The notes under the pieces were generated by a model that worked only from the letters and a program-made list of their open reading frames with translations, ran no database searches and was not told the origin of the DNA. Shown here one piece after another: positions 37,339-49,345 of a DNA stretch of 64,000 nucleotides. The stretch's first letter is position 1; each line of letters starts with the position of its first letter. The translations under genes and the position numbers were made by a program. This stretch comes from Nemopilema nomurai (Eukaryota > Cnidaria > Scyphozoa > Rhizostomeae > Rhizostomatidae), in the NCBI GenBank assembly GCA_003864495.1, contig ML133420.1, positions 4,550,340 through 4,614,339 of the forward strand. The letters run 5' to 3'.

Positions 37339-37472
37339 CGAAGCGAGACATATTCGAAGCGAGACATATTCCGAAGCGATACATATTACGAAGCGAGACA
37401 TATTCCGAAGCGAGACATATTCGAAGCGAGACATATTCCGAAGCGAGACCAATTCGAAGCAAGACATATCCC
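37339..37472 (+). repeat. 16-17 bp minisatellite in the acyltransferase 3' UTR
   Basis: Eight copies of cgaagcgagacatattc, 16 or 17 bases each, start 31 bases after the acyltransferase stop codon and end before the AATAAA at 37603. They therefore lie within the predicted mRNA tail. Confidence 0.85.
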
Positions 37473-37602
37473 GGATGAACAGAATTGGAGGGAAGAATCA
37501 GTGCTTGATAATCAGACTGACAGACACATTGCACCTGCCAGTGTTTGTAGGCCATGGCCAAAAGGCATTAAGGCTGATTGAATTACGCACAGATCCTTTT
37601 GA

Positions 37603-37608
37603 AATAAA
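37603..37608 (+). terminator. AATAAA polyadenylation signal (acyltransferase)
   Basis: This is the first canonical AATAAA downstream of the stop codon at 37306-37308. It gives a 3' UTR of about 320 bases. A second AATAAA near 38181 is an alternative. Confidence 0.45.
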
Positions 37609-39915
37609 GTCAAGGAAAGCATGGTTTAGGCAATCAGATTGGAGCAATGATTCAAACAACTTTTTGACCAGCAACCTAAAAGTGTCTTTATTTAAGTATA
37701 TTATTTGAAAGCGGTCTTAATTTTGTGGAATTATTCATAGCCAAAGAAGGCTATTTCAACATAAAACAAGATTAAGTTCTTCTGTCAATACATCACCATC
37801 AACTGTGGTTAGAATTGGATTGTTTTACTTTTGCAGCATTAATTAAAATGATAGCGATTCTTTTGCACGTCTGAATTCCGGATCAAGTCCAAATTAGCTT
37901 GATGTAGTGAAATATTAAGTGAATCAACATTCACTCTGAACACACCTCTTATTCAAGCAGGCAACCTTGACTAGTTCTCCTGATCCTAAACATTTGACTG
38001 AATGACTTCATCCCAAACATATGACCTCAACGGTATTGCTCACAACATAAACGCTTGCCAAAATCGTTAAACAAAATTTTTCGGCAAAGGAATTCTTGCG
38101 CTCTCTCTAAGCTTAAATTCAATGTCAAAGAAAAGTCAAATATCTGTCATATTTGTTTTTGTTTGTGTCATAGCAACTTCAATAAACCGGTAAACAACAT
38201 GAATCGTAGGAAAGTCTCTACAATTTTAGATGCTTTGTTTTTCAAGACTTTCACTGTTATTAATTGTAAAGGTTTTGCAACATTTGCAAGATTCTATTAT
38301 TGTTTGTTGACATAACCTGCAAATGAACTTTACATTTCAATAGAAAGGGCTACAGCAGACCACTCGTGATGATAAAATAATTTCGTTGATGTCTAAAGCC
38401 TTTACGAAGAAGTATGTGAATTGACAACAAAGATCCGATATCCTTTCTCCGTAGATCGCCAGGTCATGCTAGTGACATCCTGCCTTGACCAGGCGTCATT
38501 CGTTTGCATTGAATTCGATCATATTCTTTGTTTATTTACCTATCTTTGATCATATTCCCAGCTAGAGTTAACTGCACAATATTTTATAGATATTTATCAT
38601 TTTGTTTGTTAACTCCTTCCTCACTTTTCAATGTATTTAACATTTTAAAGTTTTTTTTAAATTGAATTTTTTCATAATTGCTGATTCGATAAGCTGACAC
38701 AAGCTTTGAAGACTTCAGCTAGTGTGGGTAAATTATTAAGATGAATGTAAATCAAATACAATCGGAATCTCTTTAAATACTATATAATTAAAATGTAAAA
38801 TACATTAACATGCAAATACGTATTACTGCATCTTGAGTCAAATTGTTGAACTGTAAATTGTACGTATATATGAATATATGAATTACATAGACCTATAAAA
38901 TGGTATAACTAGAAAATATCAGCATCACTTGAAATTGCAGTCATTTGTCTGCAAAATATTCTTCCTTTCAAAACTCCGTACCCATGGTGCTCCAGATAAA
39001 TACGTATTTTGGGCAACCGCGTTCACTGCAAACGAGGTTTGAACATAGTTCTTGGATCAATTCACAGCTTTATTCACTATGAGAGTCCAGTTAGACTATT
39101 TCGTTGCTTCAACAGTGATCTTTCCATCGTCATTTTTTGAGGCATCAATGACCTGTGCGCATGTTTGTGCCTTATTTTGAGCCACTTTCTCGTCGCCGTC
39201 GGCTTAACCGTTCTAACCGAGTGTTTGCCACCGTCACCGTCTGGTCGCAATAATACAATCAATCGGTGAAGCCTCGTTTATGGTCAATCATTAACTTGAT
39301 ACATTTCCGGCTCTCATTGCAAAACTGATAGACACACGATCAGAATCTTGACGCTAATAACTACGCAATGAATTAATAGCAGAGGTTATTCAAATTCATT
39401 GAGGGAACAATAATACCCACATCCATGGAATGAACGAAAATAGATATGAATTTCAGTTCTTTTAGGGCCGGGATTATCTTGGGAACCGACCAACATCATT
39501 TGAATGGTTTAATCAGATACTGTTTTGAGATTTAAGATGATTTCTATTTAGAGTCATTTCGAGTTAACCCATTTCTTTTGCCTACCTGTCTCAAGAGCGC
39601 CGATTTCATTTGTTATCATTCCAGCTAAAACAACTGCTTCTTTCAAAGAATTGAATTTTCTTTAAAACAGCCTTGTCCAATCATGCTTATATGACAGTTT
39701 ACCACCTATTAACAAAGAATTTAATGAAAGTTTAAAAGATTGAAAGTTTAGATCCAGTTTATGCTTTCTTGGCTAAAGGTCTAATGCAAATATTGCTTAC
39801 GCTTCACAAAGATTCATGAAGACAATCAATGTTTAAATATTTTTAAATATGTTTAAGGTCTTTTTCTCTTAAAATGGGGCCGTTTGCAAATGGCAATTGA
39901 TGTAGATATATATCA
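37609..39915. other. intergenic AT-rich DNA
   Basis: I see no gene. The stretch 38560-38900 is especially AT-rich, with runs of T and A. Open frames are short. Confidence 0.5.
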
Positions 39916-42900
39916 CTCAACCTACTACCCTCAGCCCACTGCGATCAACCACCTCTGGTCAGCCTACTCCAGCCAACCTACTCCAGCCAACCTACTCCAG
40001 CCAACCTACTTCAGCCAACCTGCTCCGGTCAACCTACTCCTGCCAACCTACTCCGGTCAATCTTCTCCATCCAACCTACTCCTCCAAACCTACTCCTGCC
40101 AACCCACTCCTGTCAACCTATTTCAGCCAACCTACTCCAGCCAACCTTCTCCGGTCAACATTCTCCAGCCAACCTACGCCTGCAAACCTACTCCGGACAA
40201 CCTACTCCTGTCAACCTTCTCCAACGAACCTACTCCGGTCAACCTACTCCAGCCAACCTACTCCGGGCAACCTTCTCTAACCAACCTACTCCTCCAAACC
40301 TACTCCTGCCAACCTACTCTTGCCAACATACTCCTGCCAACCTACTCCGGTCAACCTACTCCTGCCAGCCTACTCCAGCCAGCCTACTTCAGCCAACCTG
40401 CTCCGGTCAACCTACTCCTGCCAACCTACTCCAGCCAACCTACTCCTGCCAACCTTCTCCAGCCAACCTTCTCCAGCCAACCTACTCCGGACAACCTACT
40501 CCAGCAAACCTTCTCCAACCATCCTTCTCCGGTCAACCTTCTCCAGCGAACTTTCTCCAGCCAATCTACGCCTTCCAACATAATCCGGTCAACCTACTCT
40601 GGACAACCTACTCCAACCAACCTTCTCCTGTCAAAATACTCCTGCCAATCTACTCCAGTCAACCGTCTTCGGTCAACATACTCCTGCCAACCTACTCCGA
40701 ACAATCTACTCCAGCCAACCTACTCCTGTCAACCTACTTCAGCCAACCTACTCTAGCCAACCTTCTCCGGTAAACAATCTCCTGCCAACCTACTCCGGTC
40801 AACCTACTCCAGTCAAACTTCTCCGGTCAACATACTCCTGCCAACCTACTCCGGGCAACCTACTCCAGCCAACCTTCTCCGGTCAATATACTCCTGCCAA
40901 CCTACTCCTGCCAACCTTCTCCGGTCAACATACTCCAGCCAACCTACTCCGGTCAACCTACTCCAGCAAACCTTCTCCAGTCAAGATATTCCGGAAATCC
41001 TACTCCTGCCAACCTTCTCCGGTCAAAATACTCCTGCCAACCTACTCCTGTCTAAATACTCCTGCCAACCTACTCCTGTCAACCTACTTCAGCCAACCTA
41101 CTCCAGCCAACCTTCTCCAGTCAACATACTTCTGCCAACCAACTCCGGGAAACCTACTCCAGCCAACCTTGTCTGGTCAACATACTCCTGCCAACCTACT
41201 CCTGTCAAAATACTCCTGCCAACCTACTCCTGTCAACCTACTTCAGCCAACCTACTCCAGCTATCCTTCTCCGGTCAACATACTCCAGCCAACCTATTCC
41301 GGACAACCTACTCCTGCCAACCTACTCCTGTCAACCTACTTTAGCCAACCTACTCCATCCATCCTTCTCCGGTCAACATACTCCAGCCAACCTACTCCGG
41401 ACAACCTACTCCTGCCAACCTTCTCCGGTCAAAATACTCCTGCCAACCTACTCCTGTCAAAATACTCCTGCCAACCTTCTCCGGTCAACATACTCCTGCC
41501 AACCTACTCCGGGCAACCTACTCCAGCCAAACTTCTCCGGTCAAAATACTCTTCCCAATCTATTCCTGCCAACCTACTCCAGCCAACCTACTCCGGTCAA
41601 CCTTCTCCCGCCAACTTACTTCAGCAAACCTACTCTTGCCAACCTTCTCCAGCCAACCTTCCCCAGCCAACCTTCTCCAGTCAACCTTCTCCAGCCAACC
41701 TACGCCTTCCAACCTAATCCGGTCAACCTACTCTGGACAACCTACTCCAGCCAACCTTCTCCGGTCAACATACTCCTGCCAACCTACTCTTGCCAATCTA
41801 CTCCGACTATCCTACTCCAGCCAACCCTCTCCGGTCAAAATACTCCTGCCAACCTACTTCTGTCAACCTACTTCAGCCAACCTACTCTAGTCAACCTTCT
41901 CCGGTCAACATACTCCTGCCAACCTACTCCGGACAACCTACTCCAGCCAATCTACTCCAGCCAACCTTCTCCGGTCAACATACTCCTGCCAACCTACTCC
42001 TGCCAACCTTCTCCGGTCAACATACTACTGCCAACCTACTCCTGTCAACCTACTTCAGCCAACCTACTTCAGCCAACCTTCTCATGTCAACATACTCCAG
42101 CCAACCTACTCTGGTCAACCTACTCCAGCCAACCTTCTCCGGTCAATATATTCCGGACAACCTACTCCTGCCAACCTTCTCCGGTCAAAATACTCTTGCC
42201 AACCTACTCCTGTCAACCTACTTCAGCCATCCTACTCCAGCCAACCTTCTCCGGTCAACCTACTTCAGCCAACCTACTCCAGCCAACCTTCTCCGGTCAA
42301 CATACTCTTCCCAAACTATTCCTGCCAACCTACTCCAGCCAACCTACTCCGGTCAACCTTCTCCCGCCAACTTACTTCAGCCAACCTACTCCTACCAACC
42401 TTCTCCAGCCAACCTTCCCCAGCCAACCTTCTCCAGTCAACTTTCTCCAGCCAACCTACGCCTTCCAACCTACTCCTGTCAACCTACTTCGGCCAACCTA
42501 CTCCAGCCAACCTTCTCCGGTCAACATACTCCAGCCAACCTACTCTGGTCAACCTACTCCAGCCAACCTTCTCCGGTCAAAATACTCCTGCCAACCTACA
42601 CCTGTCAACCTACTTCGGCCAACCTACTCCAGCCAACCTTCTCATGTCAACATACTCCTGCCAACCTACTCCTGCCAACCTGCTCCTGCCAACCTTCTCC
42701 GGTCAACATACTCCTGCCAACCTACTCCGGGCAACCTACTCCAGCCAACCTTCTCATGTCAACATACTCCAGCCAACCTACTCTGGTCAACCTACTCCAG
42801 CCAACCTTCTCCGGTCAAAATACTCCTGCCAACCTACTCCTGTCAACCTACTTCGGCCAACCTACTCCAGCCAACCTTCTCCGTTCAACATACTCCTGCC

Positions 42901-45900
42901 AACCTACTCCGGGCAACCTACTCCAGCCAAACTTCTCCGGTCAAAATACTCTTCCCAATCTATTCCTGCCAACCTACTCCAGCCAACCTACTCCGGTCAA
43001 CCTTCTCCCGCCAACTTACTCCAGCCAACCTACTCCTGCCAACCTACTCCTGTCAAGCTACTTCGGCCAACCTACTCCAGCCAACCTTCTCTGGTCAACA
43101 TACTCCTGCCAACCTACTCCGGGCAACCTACTCCAGCCAAACTTCTCCGGTCAAAATACTCTTCCCAATCTATTCCTGCCAACCTACTCAAGCCAACCTA
43201 CTCCGGTCAACCTTCTCCCGCCAACTTACTCTAGCCAACATACTCCTGCCAACCTTCTCCAGCCAACCTTCTCCAGTCAACCTTCTCCAGCCAACCTTCT
43301 CCAGCCAACCTTCTCCAGTCAACCTTCTCCAGCCAACCAACGCCTTCCAACCTAATCCGGTCAACCTACTCTGGACAACCTACTCCAGCCAACCTTCTCC
43401 GGTCAACATACTCCTGCCAACCTACTCCTGCCAACCTTCTCCGGTCAACATACTACTGCCAACCTACTCCAGTCAACCTTCTCCAGCCAACCTACGCCTT
43501 CCAACCTAATCCGGTCAACCTATTCTGGACAAACTACTCCAGCCAACCTTCTCCGGTCAACACACTCCTGCCAACCTACTCTTGCCAATCTACTCCGACT
43601 AACCTACTCCAGCCAACCCTCTCCGGTCAAAATACTACTGCCAACCTACTCCTGTCAACCTACTTCAGCCAACCTACTTCAGCCAACCTTCTCATGTCAA
43701 CATACTCCAGCCAACCTACCCTGGTCAACCTACTCCAGCCAACCTTCTCCGGTCAATATATTCCGGACAACCTACTCCTGCCAACCTTCTCCTGTCAAAA
43801 TACTCTTGCCAACCTACTCCTGTCAACCTACTTCAGCCATCCTACTCCAGCCAACCTTCTCCGGTCAACCTACTCCAGCCAACCTACTCCGGTCAACCTT
43901 CTCCCACCAACTTACTTCAGCCAACCTACTCCTGCCAACCTTCTCCAGCCAACCTTCCCCAGCCAACCTTCTCCAGTCAACCTTCTCCAGCCAACCTACG
44001 CCTTCCAACCTAATCCGGTCAACCTATTCTGGACAAAATACTCCAGCCAACCTTCTCCGGTCAACACACTCCTGCCAACCTACTCTTGCCAATCTACTCC
44101 GACTAACCTACTCCAGCCAACCCTCTCCGGTCAAAATACTCCTGCCAACCTACTCCTGTCAACCTACTTCACAACCTACTCTAGTCAACCTTCTCCGGTC
44201 AACATACTCTTGCCAACCTACTCCGGACAACCTACTCCAGCCAATCTACTCCAGCCAACCTTCTCTGGTCACATACTCCTGCAGCCTACTCCTGCATTCT
44301 CCGGTCAACATACTGCAACTACTTCTGTCACCTACTTCAGCCAACCTACTCTAGTCAACCTTCTCCGTCAAACATACTCTGCCAACCTACTCCGGACAAC
44401 CTACTCCAGCCAATCTACTCCAGCCAACCTTCTCCGGTCAACATACTCCTGCCAACCTACTCCTGCCAACCTTCTCCGGTCAACATACTACTGCCAACCT
44501 ACTACTGTCAACCTACTTCAGCCAACCTACTCCAGCAACCTTCTCATGGCAACATTACTCCAGCCAACCTACTCTGGTCAACCTACTCCAGCCAACCTTC
44601 TCCGGTCAAAAATACTCCTGCCAACCTACTCCTGTCAACCTACTTCGGCCAACCTACTCCAGCCAACCTTCTCCGGTCAACATACTCCTGCCAACCTACT
44701 CCGGGCAACCTACTCCAGCCAAACTTCTCCGGTCAAAATACCCTTCCCAATCTATTCCTGCCAACCTACTCCAGCCAACCTACTCCGGTCAACCTTCTCC
44801 GCCAACTTACTCCAGCCAACCTACTCCTGCCAACCTTCTCCAGCCAACCTTCTCCAGCCAACCTTCTCCAGTCAACCTTCTCCAGCCAACCTACGCCTTC
44901 CAACCTAATCCGGTCAACCTACTCCGGACAACCTACTCCAGCCAATCTACTCCAGCCAACCTTCTCCGGTCAACATACTCCTGCCAACCTACTCCTGCCA
45001 ACCTTCTCCGGTCAACATACTACTGCAACCTACTCCTGTCAACCTACTTCAGCCAACCTACTTCAGCCAACCTTCTCATGTCAACATACTCCAGCCAACC
45101 TACTCTGTCAACCTACTCCAGCGAACCTTCTCCGGTCATTATATTCCGGACAACCTACTCCTGCCAACCTTCTCCGGTCAAAATACTCTTGCAACCTACT
45201 CCTGTCAACCTACTTCAGCCATCCTACTCCAGCCAACCTTCTCCGGTAAACCTACTTCAGCCAACCTACTCCAGCCAACCTTTTCCGGTCAACATACTCC
45301 TGCCAACCTACTCCGGGCAACCTACTCCAGCCAAACTTCTCCGGTCAAAATACTCTTCCCAATCTATTCCTGCCAACCTACTCCAGCCAACCTACGCCTT
45401 CCAACCTACTCCTGTCAACCTACTTCGGCCAACCTACTCCAGCCAACCTTTTCCGGTCAACATACTCCAGCCAACCTACTCTGGTCAACCTACTCCAGCC
45501 AACCTTCTCCGGTCAAATACTCCTGCCAACCTACACCTGTCAACCTACTTCGCCAACCTACTCCAGCCAACCTTCTCATGTCAACATACTCCTGCCAACC
45601 TACTCCTGCCAACCTGCTCTGCCAACCTTCTCCGGTCAACATACTCCTGCCAACCTACTCCGGGCAACCTACTCCAGCCAACCTTCTCATGTCAACATAC
45701 TCCAGCCAACCTACTCTGGTCAACCTACTCCAGCCAACCTTCTCCGGTCAAAATACTCCTGCCAACCTACTCCTGTCAACCTACTTCGGCCAACCTACTC
45801 CAGCCAACCTTCTCCGTTCAACATACTCCTGCCAACCTACTCCGGGCAACCTACTCCAGCCAAACTTCTCCGGTCAAAATACTCTCCCAACTATTCCTGC

Positions 45901-48900
45901 CAACCTACTCCAGCCAACCTACTCCGGTGCAACCTTCTCCGCCAACTTACTCCAGCCAACCTACTCCTGCCAACCTACTCCTGTCAAGCTACTTCGGCCA
46001 ACCTACTCCAGCCCAACTTCTCTGGTCAACATACTCCTGCCAACCTACTCCGGGCAACCTACTCCAGCCAAACTTCTCCGGTCAAAATACTCTTCCCAAT
46101 CTATTCCTGCCAACCTACTCAAGCCAACCTACTCCGGTCAACCTTCTCCGCCAACTTACTCTAGCCAACATACTCCTGCCAACCTTCTCCAGCCAACCTT
46201 CTCCAGTCAACCTTCTCCAGCCAACCTCTCAGCCAAACCTTCTCCAGTCAACCCTTCTCCAGCCAAACCAACGCCTTCCAACCTAATCCGGTCAACCTAC
46301 TCTGGACAACCTACTCCAGCCAACCTTCTCCGTCAACATACTCTGCCAACCTACTCCTGCCAACCTTCTCCGGCAACATACTACTGCCAACCTACTCCAG
46401 TCAAACCTTTCTCCAGCCAACCTACGCCTTCCAACCGCTAATTCCGGTCAACCTATTCTGGACAAACTACTCCAGCCAACCTTCTCCGGTCAACACACTC
46501 CTGCCAACCTACTCTTGCCAATCTACTCCGACTAACCTACTCCAGCCAACCCTCTCCGGTCAAAATACTACTGCCAACCTACTCCTGTCAACCTACTTCA
46601 GCCAACCTACTTCAGCCAACCTTCTCATGTCAACATACTCCAGCCAACCTACCCTGGTCAACCTACTCCAGCCAACCTTCTCCGGTCAATATATTCCGGA
46701 CAACCTACTCCTGCCAACCTTCTCCTGTCAAAATACTCTTGCCAACCTACTCCTGTCAACCTACTTCAGCCATCCTACTCCAGCCAACCTTCTCCGGTCA
46801 ACCTACTCCAGCCAACCTACTCCGGTCAACCTTCTCCCACCAACTTACTTCAGCCAACCTACTCCTGCCAACCTTCTCCAGCCAACCTTCCCCAGCCAAC
46901 CTTCTCCAGTCAACCTTCTCCAGCCAACCTACGCCTTCCAACCTAATCCGGTCAACCTATTCTGGACAAAATACTCCAGCCAACCTTCTCCGGTCAACAC
47001 ACTCCTGCCAACCTACTCTTGCCAATCTACTCCGACTAACCTACTCCAGCCAACCCTCTCCGGTCAAAATACTCCTGCCAACCTACTCCTGTCAACCTAC
47101 TTCAGCCAACCTACTCTAGTCAACCTTCTCCGGTCAACATACTCTTGCCAACCTACTCCGGACAACCTACTCCAGCCAATCTACTCCAGCCAACCTTCTC
47201 TGGTCAACATACTCCTGCCAGCCTACTCCTGCCAACCTTCTCCGGTCAACATACTACTGCCAACCTACTTCTGTCAACCTACTTCAGCCAACCTACTCTA
47301 GTCAACCTTCTCCCGTCAACATACTCTGCCAACCTACTCCGGACAACCTACTCCAGCCAATCTACTCCAGCCAACCTTCTCCGGTCAACATACTCCTGCC
47401 AACCTACTCCTGCCAACCTTCTCCGGTCAACATACTACTGCCAACCTACTCCTGTCAACCTACTTCAGCCAACCTACTCCAGCCAACCTTCTCATGGCAA
47501 CATACTCCAGCCAACCTACTCTGGTCAACCTACTCCAGCCAACCTTCTCCGGTCAAAATACTCCTGCCAACCTACTCCTGTCAACCTACTTCGGCCAACC
47601 TACTCCAGCCAACCTTCTCCGGTCAACATACTCCTGCCAACCTACTCCGGGCAACCTACTCCAGCCAAACTTCTCCGGTCAAAATACCCTTCCCAATCTA
47701 TTCCTGCCAACCTACTCCAGCCAACCTACTCCGGTCAACCTTCTCCCGCCAACTTACTCCAGCCAACCTACTCCTGCCAACCTTCTCCAGCCAACCTTCT
47801 CCAGCCAACCTTCTCCAGTCAACCTTCTCCAGCCAACCTACGCCTTCCAACCTAATCCGGTCAACCTACTCCGGACAACCTACTCCAGCCAATCTACTCC
47901 AGCCAACCTTCTCCGGTCAACATACTCCTGCCAACCTACTCCTGCCAACCTTCTCCGGTCAACATACTACTGCCAACCTACTCCTGTCAACCTACTTCAG
48001 CCAACCTACTTCAGCCAACCTTCTCATGTCAACATACTCCAGCCAACCTACTCTGGTCAACCTACTCCAGCGAACCTTCTCCGGTCATTATATTCCGGAC
48101 AACCTACTCCTGCCAACCTTCTCCGGTCAAAATACTCTTGCCAACCTACTCCTGTCAACCTACTTCAGCCATCCTACTCCAGCCAACCTTCTCCGGTAAA
48201 CCTACTTCAGCCAACCTACTCCAGCCAACCTTTTCCGGTCAACATACTCCTGCCAACCTACTCCGGGCAACCTACTCCAGCCAAACTTCTCCGGTCAAAA
48301 TACTCTTCCCAATCTATTCCTGCCAACCTACTCCAGCCAACCTACTACGGTCAACCTTCTCCCGTCAACTTACTTCAGCCAACCTTCTCCAGCCAAACTT
48401 CCCCAGCCAACCTTCTCCAGTCAACCTTCTCCAGCCAACCTACGCTTTCCAACCTAATCCGGTCAACCTACTCTGGACAAACTACTCCAGCCAACCTTCT
48501 CCGGTCAACATACTCCTGCCAACCTACTCTTGCCAATCTACTCCGACTAACCTACTCCAGCCAACCCTCTCCGGTCAAAATACTCCTGCCAACCTACTTC
48601 TGTCAACCTACTTCAGCCAACCTACTCTAGTCAACCTACTCCGGACAACCTACTCCAGCCAATCTACTCCAGCCAACCTTCTCCGGTCAACATACTCCGA
48701 CTAACCTACTCCAGCCAACCCTCTCCGGTCAAAATACTCCTGCCAACCTACTTCTGTCAACCTACTTCAGCCAACCTACTCTAGTCAACCTTCTCCGGTC
48801 AACATACTGCTGCCAACCTACTCCGGACAACCTACTCCAGCCAATCTACTCCAGCCAACCTTCTTCGGTCAACATACTCCTGCCAACCTACTCCAGCCAA

Positions 48901-49345
48901 CCTTCTCCGGTCAACATACTCCTGCCAACCTACTCCTGTCAACCTACTTCAGCCAACCTACTCCAGCCAACCTTCTCCGGTCAACATACTCCTGCCAACC
49001 TACTCCGGGCAACCTACTCCAGCCAACCTTCTCCGGTCAACATACTCCTGCCAACCTACTCCTGCCAACTTTCTCCGGTCAACATACTCCTTTCAACCTA
49101 CTCCGGACAACCTACTCCAGCCAACCTTCTCCGGTCAAAATTCTCTTTCCAATCTATTCCTGCCAACCTGCTCCTGCCAACCTGCTCCTGCCAACCTGCT
49201 CCTGCCAACCTGCACCTGCCAACCTGCTCCTGCCAACCTTCTCCGGCTATCTACTCCTGCCAACCTTCTCCAGCCAACCTTCTCTGGCCAATCTTCTCTG
49301 GCCTAGCTACTCCTGCCAATCTACTCAAATAAACCTACTCCTACC
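39916..49345 (+). repeat. giant 14-bp minisatellite, about 670 units
   Basis: The 9.4-kb block consists of 14-base units derived from ccaacctactccag, with recurrent variants (ccggt, cctgc, cttct and catgt changes) arranged in larger repeated orders. The plus strand is strongly G-poor. The complement reads ctggagtaggttgg, with three GG pairs per unit. Because 14 leaves remainder 2 when divided by 3 and the unit contains no plus-strand stop, all three plus frames are open and encode the same 14-residue cycle (QPTYSSQPTPANLL type). The minus strand is closed by TAG. Frames up to 521 codons are therefore expected without any gene. Confidence 0.97.

Noticed and set aside
39884..48704. Many long open frames of 80-521 codons rich in Pro, Ser, Thr and Gln
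   Set aside because: They follow from a 14-base unit with no plus-strand stop. All three plus frames are open and overlap. No promoter, exon border or polyadenylation signal belongs to them.
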